Source of the DNA: JBLZUR01 sp048565625
Lineage (GTDB): Bacteria; Pseudomonadota; Alphaproteobacteria; Sphingomonadales; Sphingomonadaceae
Direction of reading: 5' to 3'
Length of the DNA: 64,000 nt
NCBI RefSeq assembly: GCF_048565625.1
Contig: NZ_JBLZUR010000002.1
Coordinates: 2,294,001 to 2,358,000, forward strand
The notes under the pieces were generated by a model. The model was not told where the DNA came from and made no database searches. It saw only the letters and a list, made by a program, of their open reading frames with translations. Of the stretch, positions 1-9,578 are shown in pieces. The first letter of the stretch is position 1. Every line of letters begins with the position of its first letter. The position numbers and the translations under genes were made by a program.

Positions 1-2202
1 CAGGTCGGTGGAGAAGGTCACCTGCCGCCCCGACTTGCGCTTGCCGGGATGCTGCCGCTCGACCAGCCCGCCGATCACTGCCACCTCGCGAAAGGCGCGC
101 TTCAAAAGGTGTGACTGCTGCACCCAGTCCACGAACTCGTCCTCCAGAATGTCTGGCGAGAAGAGCGGGCGCGGGTCGGTCACCGGCTTCAGTGAATAGG
201 TGGCGATCGCGTAATCCGACGCGACGAAGCCGATCGGCTGCAGCCCCAGGGTCTCCATCCGCTTGGTAACCAGCATCCCCAGCGACTGGTTCGCGTTCCA
301 CCCCTCGAAGCTGTAGACGACCATGTAGTGCCGCCCTTCACGCGGGAAGGTCTCGATCAGCAGCTGCCCCGGCTCCGGCAGGACCGATCGCCGGTCCTGC
401 ATCTCCAGCCATTCACGCACGTCGTCGGGGAAGCGGTCCCACTGGCTGCGATCGTCGAGGAACCCGCGCACCCGGTCCGCGAGGTTGGTGGAGATCGGCA
501 TCCGCGCCCCGCCATAGGTCGGGATGCGGGCCGGCCGGCTGGTCGCGCGCACCACCAGGTCGGTCGCGTCGATATGCTCGACCTCAAGAACCAGCCCTGC
601 GAAAAAGAAGGTGTCGCCGGGTGACAGCGTGTTGCCGAAACTCTCCTCGACCTTGCCCAGCCGCCGTCCGTTCTTGAACCGCACCTCCAACATTGTCGCC
701 TCGACGATGATCCCGGCGTTCAGGCGATGCTGCGCCACGAACTTCGGATGGCTGACCCGCCACAGCCCGTCGGGCCCCTTGGTGAGCCGCCGGAACTTGT
801 CATAGGCCTTCAGCGCATAGCCGCCGGTGGCGATGAAGTTCAGGACGCGGTCGAATACCTCATCCGACAGCGCCGAATACGGCGTCGCCGACCGCAGCTC
901 GGCGAGCATCGCATCCTGTTCGAAAGGCTCCGAACAGGCGAGCGCCATGACATGCTGCGCCAGCACGTCGAGCGCGCCCATGCGGAACACCTCATGGTCC
1001 AGCTCGCCCGCCTCGACCGCGTCCAGCGCCGCCCGCGCCTCCAGATATTCGAAGCGGTTGCCGGGCACGATCACCGCCCGGCTCGGCTCGTCCAGCCGGT
1101 GATTGGCGCGGCCGACGCGCTGGAGAAGGCGCGACGATCCCTTCGGCGCGCCCATCTGGATGACGAGATCGACATCGCCCCAATCGACGCCGAGGTCGAG
1201 GCTGGCGGTCGCGACCAGCGCGCGCAGCCGTCCATCGGCCATCGCCGCCTCCACCTTGCGCCGCGCCTCGATAGACAGCGATCCGTGGTGGACGCCGATC
1301 GGCAGCTGCTTCTCGTTCACCTTCCACAGATCCTGGAAGATCAGCTCGGCAAGGCTGCGGGTGTTGCAGAAGACGATGGTGGTGCGATGCGCCTCGATCG
1401 CGGCCATCACCTGCTCGGCCGCATAGCGCCCCGAATGGCCGGCCCAGGGGACGCGATCCTGCGGCAGGAGGATGTCGACCTCGGCCGGCGCACCCGGATC
1501 GCCCTCGACCAGCGTCACCTCCTGGAACAACCCGTCGGGTGCCAGCCAGGCGCGATACAGGTCCGCATCCGCTACCGTCGCCGACAGCGCCACCCGCCGC
1601 ATCGCGGGCGCGAGCCGCTGCAACCGCGCCATGCACAGCGACAGCAGGTCACCCCGCTTGCCAGCCGCAAAGGCGTGAACCTCGTCCACCACGATCGTCT
1701 TGAGATTGGCGAAGAGCTGGTCGCTGTCCGGGTAGGACAGCAGCAGGCTGAGCGACTCCGGGGTGGTCAACAGCATCTGCGGCGGCTTCGCCCGTTGCCG
1801 CGCCTTCCGATCCGAGGGCGTGTCTCCGGTCCGCGTCTCGACCCGGATGTCGAGACCCATCTCCTCGATCGGCGTCAGCAGGTTGCGCTGCACGTCCACC
1901 GCCAGCGCCTTCAGCGGCGAGACGTAGAGGGTGTGGAGCCCATCCTGCGGCCGCTCGACCAGATCGGTCAGGCTGGCGATGAACCCCGCCAGCGTCTTGC
2001 CCGCACCCGTCGGCGCGATCAGCAGGGTATGCGCGCTCACCCGCCCTGCCGCGAGCATCTCCAGCTGGTGCCGGCGCGGTGTCCAGCCCCGGCCGGCGAA
2101 CCAGTCCGAGATGACGGGCGGCAGACCGCCCGCCGCCGCTTCAGTCTGGCGCGCTCTGGCTCTCGGCTTCGCGGCGGCGCTCGTCGCGGTTTTCGCGGGC
2201 AT
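1..2202 (-). CDS. Ligase-associated DNA damage response DEXH-box helicase (Lhr family), 3' end cut by the window
   Basis: 734 codons are visible; the C-terminal end lies beyond the left edge (family length is about 800 residues). Superfamily 2 helicase motifs are present: Walker A APTGAGKT at residues 63-70, DEVH at 173-176, a SAT-type motif (ALSATVAD), and motif VI (QRVGRANHR). Lhr-type helicases unwind DNA 3' to 5'; this subgroup is normally encoded with an MBL exonuclease and an ATP-dependent ligase, and is thought to act in DNA repair. The exonuclease is here, divergently transcribed at 2434, but no ligase gene is adjacent. The ATG at 2202 overlaps the 3' end of a small membrane-protein gene on the same strand by 62 bases, so the start is the least certain part; conserved sequence begins near residue 28. 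Family identity is clear from motifs; the repair role is by family knowledge. Confidence 0.93.
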   Translation of the reverse strand, partial: MPAKTATSAAAKPRARARQTEAAAGGLPPVISDWFAGRGWTPRRHQLEMLAAGRVSAHTLLIAPTGAGKTLAGFIASLTDLVERPQDGLHTLYVSPLKALAVDVQRNLLTPIEEMGLDIRVETRTGDTPSDRKARQRAKPPQMLLTTPESLSLLLSYPDSDQLFANLKTIVVDEVHAFAAGKRGDLLSLCMARLQRLAPAMRRVALSATVADADLYRAWLAPDGLFQEVTLVEGDPGAPAEVDILLPQDRVPWAGHSGRYAAEQVMAAIEAHRTTIVFCNTRSLAELIFQDLWKVNEKQLPIGVHHGSLSIEARRKVEAAMADGRLRALVATASLDLGVDWGDVDLVIQMGAPKGSSRLLQRVGRANHRLDEPSRAVIVPGNRFEYLEARAALDAVEAGELDHEVFRMGALDVLAQHVMALACSEPFEQDAMLAELRSATPYSALSDEVFDRVLNFIATGGYALKAYDKFRRLTKGPDGLWRVSHPKFVAQHRLNAGIIVEATMLEVRFKNGRRLGKVEESFGNTLSPGDTFFFAGLVLEVEHIDATDLVVRATSRPARIPTYGGARMPISTNLADRVRGFLDDRSQWDRFPDDVREWLEMQDRRSVLPEPGQLLIETFPREGRHYMVVYSFEGWNANQSLGMLVTKRMETLGLQPIGFVASDYAIATYSLKPVTDPRPLFSPDILEDEFVDWVQQSHLLKRAFREVAVIGGLVERQHPGKRKSGRQVTFSTDL

Positions 2203-2329
2203 AGAGGTCACGCGCGCCCTGTTCGCTGCGCGCCGCCGACGTCTTGCGGTTGCGCAGGATTGCCCAGATCAGCGCTGCGGCCAGTACGATCGGGCCGACA
2301 ATGGTCATCAGCGACCAAAGACCTTCCAT
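2141..2329 (-). CDS. Small single-pass membrane protein upstream of the Lhr helicase
   Basis: 62 residues. Residues 7-25 form one hydrophobic helix (IVGPIVLAAALIWAIL), followed by a strongly charged Arg/Glu-rich tail, which suggests an N-out or N-in anchor with a cytoplasmic basic/acidic tail. The ATG is preceded by a good purine-rich ribosome-binding site (GAGAGGAC, seven bases upstream). Its last 62 bases overlap the proposed start of the helicase gene, so translation of the two may be coupled. I do not recognise a named family. Function unknown; the position in front of a repair helicase is the only clue. Confidence 0.6.
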   Translation of the reverse strand: MEGLWSLMTIVGPIVLAAALIWAILRNRKTSAARSEQGARDLYARENRDERRREAESQSAPD

Positions 2330-2433
2330 GATTCAGTCCTCTCTCGATCATCGCGAGACTGGCCAACGCAGCAGGGCGGCGGTCGATCCGGCCAAGATGG
2401 AACTTGTGCATCACGCCAACCATATAGGGCGTG

Positions 2434-3435
2434 ATGCCGCGCCTCGCCTCCTGGATCGATCCCCGCCCGGCCGGCATCTATTTGCCGACCGCCGATGCCT
2501 GGATCGATCCGTCCCAGCCGGTTGCCCGCGCGCTCGTCACCCACGGCCATGCCGATCACGCGCGCGGCGGCCACGGATCGGTGCTGGCGACGGCGGAGAC
2601 GCTGGCGATCATGGCCGCGCGCTACGGCCCGCAGAACGGCCAGCCGATTGCCTATGGCGAAAGCCTGAAGGTCGACGGCATCGACGTGAGCTTCGTCCCC
2701 GCCGGCCATGTCCTGGGCTCCGCGCAGATCGTGCTGGAAAAGGATGGCGAGCGGGTCGTCGTCTCCGGCGACTACAAGCGCCGGCCGGACCCTACCTGCG
2801 CGCCGTTCCAGCCGGTGCCCTGCGACGTGTTCATTACCGAGGCGACCTTTGGCCTGCCCGTTTTCCGCCATCCGGACACGCCTGCCGAGATCGACCGCCT
2901 GCTCGCCGCCCTCCACGCCAATCCCGATCGCTGCGTGCTGGTCGGCGCCTACGCGCTCGGCAAGGCGCAGCGCGTCATCGCAGAGGTCCGTGCGCGCGGC
3001 CATCATGCGCCGATCTACATCCACGGCGCGCTGCAACGGCTTTGCGACCTCTACCGCGACCACGGTGTTGAACTGGGCGAGTTGATCGCCGCGACCGGCG
3101 TGCCCAAGGCGGCGATGGCCGGCCACATCGTCATGGCCCCGCCGTCGACCCTGAACGACCGCTGGTCCCGCCGCCTCCCCGATCCGATCACCGCGATGGC
3201 GAGCGGCTGGATGCGCGTGCGCCAGCGTGCGCGGCAGAAGAATGTCGAACTTCCCCTCGTCATCTCCGACCATTGCGATTGGGACGAGCTGACCACGACC
3301 TTGCAGGAGGTCGCCCCTTCCGAAGTCTGGGTCACCCACGGCCGCGAGGACGCCCTCGTCCACTGGTGCATGACCCGCCAGATCAAGGCCCGCGCACTGG
3401 AACTGATCGGGCGCGAGGACGAGGACGAGGGATGA
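2434..3435 (+). CDS. Ligase-associated DNA damage response exonuclease, MBL fold
   Basis: 333 residues of metallo-beta-lactamase/beta-CASP type nuclease. The metal-binding signature THGHADH is at residues 36-42, followed by GHVLGSAQI and SGDYKRRPDP, the arrangement seen in the SNM1/Artemis-like exonuclease that accompanies Lhr helicase and an ATP-dependent ligase in many proteobacteria. The late His (ISDHCDWDE) and the WVTHGRED motif complete the metal site. The start is taken at ATG 2434; a GTG three bases upstream is also possible. It is divergent from the helicase with a 101-base gap to the small membrane-protein gene. In related operons a ligase gene commonly follows directly; here a palindromic repeat and an unrelated iron-sulfur gene follow instead. 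Confidence 0.92.
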   Translation: MPRLASWIDPRPAGIYLPTADAWIDPSQPVARALVTHGHADHARGGHGSVLATAETLAIMAARYGPQNGQPIAYGESLKVDGIDVSFVPAGHVLGSAQIVLEKDGERVVVSGDYKRRPDPTCAPFQPVPCDVFITEATFGLPVFRHPDTPAEIDRLLAALHANPDRCVLVGAYALGKAQRVIAEVRARGHHAPIYIHGALQRLCDLYRDHGVELGELIAATGVPKAAMAGHIVMAPPSTLNDRWSRRLPDPITAMASGWMRVRQRARQKNVELPLVISDHCDWDELTTTLQEVAPSEVWVTHGREDALVHWCMTRQIKARALELIGREDEDEG

Positions 3436-3440
3436 TTCGA

Positions 3441-3575
3441 TCCTCCCCATCGCAGATGGGGAGGGGGACCAGCGAAGCTGGTGGAGGGGCGGCGACGCCG
3501 GTGCGCACCCTCCCCTCCACCACTCGGCTGCCGCCGAGCGGTCCCCCTCCCCATGCTGCGCACAGGGAGGATGGA
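3441..3575. repeat. Family A palindromic repeat, copy 1
   Basis: About 135 bases with long inverted ends: TCCTCCCCATCGCAG at the left and the reverse of it near 3550-3572. The inner arms contain GGGACCAGCGAAGCTGGTGG and a matching CCCTCCACCA. Two more copies occur at 12175-12308 and 54210-54340. It starts six bases after the exonuclease stop codon, so it is transcribed as the 3' end of that mRNA and could fold into a stable hairpin. Confidence 0.85.
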
Positions 3576-3606
3576 TGACGCCGACGCCTTCCCCTAAAGC
3601 CCACCC

Positions 3607-4146
3607 ATGACCGCCTTCACCGTCAACGGCCGCCCGGTCCGCTACAAGCTCGCACCCGAAACCCCGCTCCTCTGGGCGCTGCGCGATGCGTCCAACCTCA
3701 CCGCCGCCAAATACGGCTGCGGCATCGGGCAATGCGGCGCCTGCACGGTGATCGTCGACGGCAACGCCACCCGATCCTGCCAGGTGACGATCGGCGCGAT
3801 CGAGGGAAGTTTCGTCACCACCCTCGAAGGCCTGTCGCAGGATCGCAGCCACCCGCTGCAGCAGGCCTTCGTCGCGGAGAACGTGCCGCAATGCGGCTAC
3901 TGCATCCCCGGCATCATCATGGCCGCGCAGGCGCTCCTCGCTCGCAACAGCGACCCCGCCGATGGCGACATCGACGCGGCGGTCACCAACCTCTGCCGCT
4001 GCGGCATCTACCCCCGCCTGCGCGAGGCGATCCGCCGCGCCGGTCGCGTGATGCGCGGACAGGAACAGATCGCCGCCGCCCCGCCCCCCGGCATCACGCT
4101 GAAGGACGCGGCACAGGCGGTGCCCGCGCTGAAGCCGGGGAAGTAA
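3607..4146 (+). CDS. (2Fe-2S)-binding small subunit of a xanthine dehydrogenase-family oxidoreductase (IorA-like)
   Basis: 179 residues with both iron-sulfur domains of the family: a plant-type ferredoxin domain with Cys38, Cys43, Cys46 and Cys58 (CGIGQCGAC), and an all-helical second domain with Cys96, Cys99, Cys130 and Cys132 (CGYC and CRC). These relay electrons from a molybdopterin subunit to an acceptor. The closest recalled relatives are the alpha subunits of isoquinoline 1-oxidoreductase and membrane-bound aldehyde dehydrogenases. The molybdenum-binding large subunit is normally next door, but neither flank has it. The residues after about 150 (Pro/Ala-rich) extend a little beyond the usual family end. 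Either the partner is elsewhere in the genome or the gene has been stranded. Confidence 0.88.
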   Translation: MTAFTVNGRPVRYKLAPETPLLWALRDASNLTAAKYGCGIGQCGACTVIVDGNATRSCQVTIGAIEGSFVTTLEGLSQDRSHPLQQAFVAENVPQCGYCIPGIIMAAQALLARNSDPADGDIDAAVTNLCRCGIYPRLREAIRRAGRVMRGQEQIAAAPPPGITLKDAAQAVPALKPGK

Positions 4147-4160
4147 TCAATCCACAGTCA

Positions 4161-4229
4161 CGTCATCCCAGCGAAGGCTGGGATCGCTGTCTACTTGCCC
4201 GCCCGATTCCAGCCTTCGCTGGGATGACG
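4161..4229. repeat. Family B palindromic repeat, copy 1
   Basis: Inverted ends CGTCATCCCAGCGAAGGCTG and its near-complement ending at GGGATGACG surround a variable centre. It lies 15 bases after the stop codon of the iron-sulfur gene. Other copies are at 9470-9548, 42610-42674, 43574-43656 and 53511-53591, with a decayed one at 10884-11010. Confidence 0.85.
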
Positions 4230-4351
4230 CTTCGATCACAACCCTTTCAGTTCGCTGACCATCCAGTTCAGCACCTCGACAGTCCGCATCGCGCATTGAA
4301 CCATTCGAGGGCGATCCGCATTGAGGCTGCGCCCGGAGAGGATGACAAGAG

Positions 4352-5155
4352 ATGAGGACGTTACTGCTCGGCATGCTGCTCGCCGCGACCGCGGCGACCC
4401 CCGTCCAAGCCGATCCCGGCGACCGGCGCCCCCGCGCCGAACGGCAGGAGTATCGCCGCGAAATCCGCGAGTCCCGCCGCGACGTGGCGCAGGCCCGGCG
4501 TGAGGTGGTGCGCGAACAGCGCGACGTGAACCGCGCCGTCCGCCGCGATGCGCCGCGCCGGGTCGTCGCCGCCGAACGCCGCGACGTGGTGCAGGCCCGC
4601 CGGGACCTGCGCGGCGAACAGCGCGATCTCGCCCGCGACCGCCGCGACTATCGACAGGATCGCGGCGTCAACGTCGCACGCGGCAACTGGCGCGACGACC
4701 GCCGCTGGGACAATGACCGCCGTGGAAACGATCGACGCGATTGGGACCGACGCGATAATGACCGCCGCGACTGGAACGACGGCCGTCGCTATGGCGACAA
4801 CCGTAACTGGAACAACGGCTATCGCTGGTCCGGGCAGGGCAACTGGAACCGCGGCTGGCGTGATGACCGCCGCTACGACTGGTACGGCCACCGTGCGCGC
4901 TATGGCAGCTACTACCGCCTGCCCCGCTATTATGCGCCGCGCGGCTACAATGCCGGATACCGCGCCTGGTATCGCGGCTACCGCGCCGATCCGTATTTCT
5001 ACGGCCGCACCTACTGGATCGAGGATCCGTACTACTACCGCCTTCCCCCGGCCTACGGCTCCTATCGCTGGGTCCGCTATTACAACGACGTGGCGCTGGT
5101 CGACATCAGCAGCGGCGTCGTCGCCGACCTGATCGCGAACTTCTTTTTGCAGTGA
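4352..5155 (+). CDS. RcnB-like secreted protein with Arg/Asp- and Tyr-rich repeats
   Basis: 267 residues. A signal peptide occupies roughly residues 1-20 (cleavage after VQA). Residues 25-100 are a highly charged Arg/Glu/Asp/Gln helical stretch with repeated RRDV and EQRD units, probably coiled coil. Residues 105-170 carry WRDDRRWDN-type repeats, then a Tyr/Arg-rich part. The last 45 residues (YRLPPAYGSYRWVRYYNDVA) match the RcnB domain, named for a periplasmic E. coli protein that limits nickel and cobalt loss or uptake. In sphingomonads such proteins are common and their function is untested. The start at ATG 4352 follows a GGAGAGG ribosome-binding site. No metal transporter lies nearby, so a metal-homeostasis role is only a family-based guess. 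Confidence 0.85.
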   Translation: MRTLLLGMLLAATAATPVQADPGDRRPRAERQEYRREIRESRRDVAQARREVVREQRDVNRAVRRDAPRRVVAAERRDVVQARRDLRGEQRDLARDRRDYRQDRGVNVARGNWRDDRRWDNDRRGNDRRDWDRRDNDRRDWNDGRRYGDNRNWNNGYRWSGQGNWNRGWRDDRRYDWYGHRARYGSYYRLPRYYAPRGYNAGYRAWYRGYRADPYFYGRTYWIEDPYYYRLPPAYGSYRWVRYYNDVALVDISSGVVADLIANFFLQ

Positions 5156-5160
5156 GTTCA

Positions 5161-5190
5161 ATCTCCCTCTCCCCTTGTGGGAGAGGGCTT
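5161..5190 (+). terminator. Family F hairpin, probably terminator of the RcnB-like gene
   Basis: CCCTCTCCC and GGGAGAGGG form a nine-base-pair stem with a short CTTGT-type loop, followed by CTTTTA. It begins a few bases after the stop codon at 5155. The same stem motif occurs as a coding insertion in ligD (52484-52524), so this looks like a repeat family member that is placed where it can act as a terminator. Confidence 0.6.
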
Positions 5191-5215
5191 TTACGCTTTG
5201 TGTTAGACAGATGGA

Positions 5216-6166
5216 GTGAACGCCCCATCCACCCAGCCCGTCGATCGTTTCACTCGCGCTCTCAGCGGCATCGACCGCCTCGCGCTCGCGGTCTCGGGCG
5301 GGCCGGACAGCCTCGCCCTCCTCCTTCTCGCCGCCGAGGCGCTACCCAACCACATCGCCGTCGCCACCGTCGATCACGGCCTCCGCCCCGAGGCCGCGCA
5401 TGAAGCCGCCTACGTCTCCGCCATCTGCGAAGCGCGCGGCATCCCGCACGACACCCTCCGCGTGAGCGTCGAGACGAACGGCGAAGGCACCCAGGCGGCC
5501 GCCCGCACAACCCGTTACGACGCCCTCGCCCGATGGTGTGCCGACCGGGGCTTCGCGCATCTCGCCACCGCCCACCATGCCGACGATCAGGCGGAGACCC
5601 TGCTCATGCGCCTCGGTCGGGGTGCGGGCCTCCCCGGCCTCACCGGCATCCGCTCCAGCCGCCCGCTGACAGACAGTGTCACCCTGATCCGCCCCCTCCT
5701 CGGCCACAGCCGCGCCGAACTCCGCGCCATCGTGGACACCGCTGGCATCGCGCCGGTCGATGACCCCTCCAACCGCGATCCGCATTACGATCGCACGCGG
5801 GCCCGCGCGCTTCTCTCCAACGGCTACCCCGATGCCCACCGCCTTGCCCAATCCGCCTCCCATCTCGCGCAGGCCGAGGAGGCGCTCGCCTGGGCCGCCG
5901 CGCAGGAATGGTCCCGCCGCGCCGCGCAGGACGGGTCCGGCGTCTCGCTTGACCCCGCTGGCCTGCCCGACGAACTCCGCCGCCGCCTCGTGCTCTTCGC
6001 CTTCGAGACCCTGGGCGCGTCGGCGCCGCGTGGACCCGACCTCGCCCGCCTCATCGCCACCCTCGCCGCCGATAAAATCGCCACGCTGGGCGGTATCCGC
6101 GCCGAAGGGGGGCCGCTCTGGCGCTTCCGCCTTGCGCCGCCTCATCGAAGCGGGCGATCATCGTGA
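5216..6166 (+). CDS. tilS: tRNA(Ile)-lysidine synthase
   Basis: 316 residues of the PP-loop ATPase family. The ATP-binding motif SGGPDS is at residues 27-32. TilS converts the wobble cytidine of the AUA-reading tRNA(Ile) into lysidine, using lysine and ATP, in the cytoplasm; it is normally essential. The start is GTG 5216, since no ATG precedes the PP-loop in frame. The protein is shorter than E. coli TilS (about 430 residues) and lacks its distal C-terminal domains, which I recall as usual in this lineage. The tilS-ftsH order is a conserved pair. Confidence 0.93.
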   Translation: MNAPSTQPVDRFTRALSGIDRLALAVSGGPDSLALLLLAAEALPNHIAVATVDHGLRPEAAHEAAYVSAICEARGIPHDTLRVSVETNGEGTQAAARTTRYDALARWCADRGFAHLATAHHADDQAETLLMRLGRGAGLPGLTGIRSSRPLTDSVTLIRPLLGHSRAELRAIVDTAGIAPVDDPSNRDPHYDRTRARALLSNGYPDAHRLAQSASHLAQAEEALAWAAAQEWSRRAAQDGSGVSLDPAGLPDELRRRLVLFAFETLGASAPRGPDLARLIATLAADKIATLGGIRAEGGPLWRFRLAPPHRSGRSS

Positions 6167-6245
6167 CGGAAAGAAGTCACCGAACGTCGCATTGTCTTTA
6201 ACCTGATCCGGATTATCTATCCGACTCGGGCAGAGTGGATCGAGA

Positions 6246-8192
<1,947 letters not shown>

Positions 8193-8210
8193 TGAAGCAG
8201 GAAAGTCGTC

Positions 8211-8314
8211 CATCCCGAGCGAAGTCGAGGGACGGCGGCCGAGCGTAGGCGAGGCCTCTACGGTCGCCATCTCGGCTTCGCTCGATGATGGTCCCTCGAC
8301 TTCGCTCGGGATGG
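8211..8314. repeat. Family D palindromic repeat, copy 1
   Basis: Ends CATCCCGAGCGAAGTCGAGG and CCTCGACTTCGCTCGGGATG are near-perfect inverted copies around a variable centre that contains a second inverted arm. It fills the gap between the convergent ftsH and DUF3667 genes, where its hairpin could serve as a bidirectional terminator. A second copy is at 55497-55593. Confidence 0.85.
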
Positions 8315-8326
8315 ACGGGGCTGAAG

Positions 8327-9403
8327 CTACCCCGCCAGCCCCAGATACAGCAGCATCAGGAAGAACAGCGTCGTCGTCACCGACGTCATCACCAGCAGCG
8401 TCGCCGTCCGCGCCGCCGCCCCCCAGCGGCCCAGCCCATAGGCGCCCTTCAGCTGACGGTACATGTGGACCGTCACGCCGCCGATGAACACGACCCACAG
8501 CCAGTCGCCGCCCGCCCCCGCGAAATAGACCAGGGTCAGCCCGATCGCGAACAGCGTCACGAAGGCGAGCGAGTAGGTCGCGAAGATCGCGTGGTCGTAC
8601 ATGCCGACATCGCGCCGGAGCGGGAACAATAGCCAGATGAACGGCAGGGAGATCGGGATCAGCGCCCAGCTATACTTGTACGCGGCGCTCTTCACCTTGT
8701 AGAAGGCGAGGTCCGGGTTCTCCTTCAACACCTTCAGCTTGGCGTCGAGATAGCTGGATCTGGTATCCACCGGCATGCCGTCATCCCTCCCGACGACCCC
8801 CACCGCCGCCGCAGCGCGGTTGAGGTTGGCGAGGTCCTCATTCGCCTCGGCCAGATCGGCGGCGATCTTCTCCTTCTCCGCCGCATTGCGCCCGCTCTCC
8901 GGCCGGGCGGCGCTCGCCGCCTGCCTCTGCAGGGTCGCGACCCGCGCGCGCAGGCGCACCTGCTCCTCCGCCATCTCCCGCTTCATCGCGCCGGAACCCT
9001 CCAGAGGGCCGAAGTTCCAGTGCTTGGTCAGCGAGGATGTCACCGCAAACAGCAGGAAGACCGAGAACAGGAACAAGGCCATCGGCGACACGAACTTCGC
9101 CCGCTCGCCCTTGGCATAGCGTCGCGTCAGCTCGCCGGGCTTGGCGAACAGCATGGGGAGCGTGCCCCAGACCTTCCCCTCGAAATGGAACACGCCGTGG
9201 CCGATGTCGTGGACCAAGGCCATGACGGTGCGGTGGACATGCCCGTGCTGCCCGCACATCTGGCAATAGGGCCCGGCCAGATGCGCGCCGCAATTGGCGC
9301 AATCGTCCGAATGGTCGTGCCCCGGCGCATGCGCCCGCTCGACCTCCCGCGCCAGGATCCCTCCCGCCGCGATGCTCCCCATTGTCTCGGCCGCGTCTTC
9401 CAT
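8327..9403 (-). CDS. DUF3667 domain-containing membrane protein
   Basis: 358 residues from the ATG at 9403; the frame stays open far upstream, but that part crosses a repeat and does not look coding. Residues 35-60 hold a zinc-ribbon-like pattern, CANCGAHLAGPYCQMCG, with two Cys-x2-Cys pairs. This is followed by a conserved hydrophobic block (KFVSPMALFLFSVFLLFA), a charged helical stretch of about 80 residues likely to be coiled coil, and three or four C-terminal membrane helices. The layout matches the DUF3667 family. No biochemical role is known to me. It is transcribed alone and convergent with ftsH. Confidence 0.85.
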   Translation of the reverse strand: MEDAAETMGSIAAGGILAREVERAHAPGHDHSDDCANCGAHLAGPYCQMCGQHGHVHRTVMALVHDIGHGVFHFEGKVWGTLPMLFAKPGELTRRYAKGERAKFVSPMALFLFSVFLLFAVTSSLTKHWNFGPLEGSGAMKREMAEEQVRLRARVATLQRQAASAARPESGRNAAEKEKIAADLAEANEDLANLNRAAAAVGVVGRDDGMPVDTRSSYLDAKLKVLKENPDLAFYKVKSAAYKYSWALIPISLPFIWLLFPLRRDVGMYDHAIFATYSLAFVTLFAIGLTLVYFAGAGGDWLWVVFIGGVTVHMYRQLKGAYGLGRWGAAARTATLLVMTSVTTTLFFLMLLYLGLAG

Positions 9404-9469
9404 CGCCGCATCATGCCGCAGCGCGGGAGATTGTCGAGGGCCGGGCTCCCGCGCACCCAATGCTTCAAT

Positions 9470-9548
9470 CGTCATCCCAGCGAAGGCCGGGATCGCTCGG
9501 GACGGGTAGCGTCCGCTGACAACGATCCCAGCCTCCGCTGGGATGACG
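9470..9548. repeat. Family B palindromic repeat, copy 2
   Basis: CGTCATCCCAGCGAAGGCCG at the left and CCTCCGCTGGGATGACGG at the right form an inverted pair. It lies in the divergent gap between the DUF3667 gene and proA, ending about 30 bases before the proA start, so it sits in or near the proA leader. Confidence 0.85.
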
Positions 9549-9578
9549 GAAATGGCCGGGTGTGATACGCTGCACCTC

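Noticed and set aside
727..2331. Plus-strand open frame of about 530 codons over the helicase gene
   Set aside because: The minus-strand frame has intact helicase motifs; this one is rich in Arg and Gln with no pattern.
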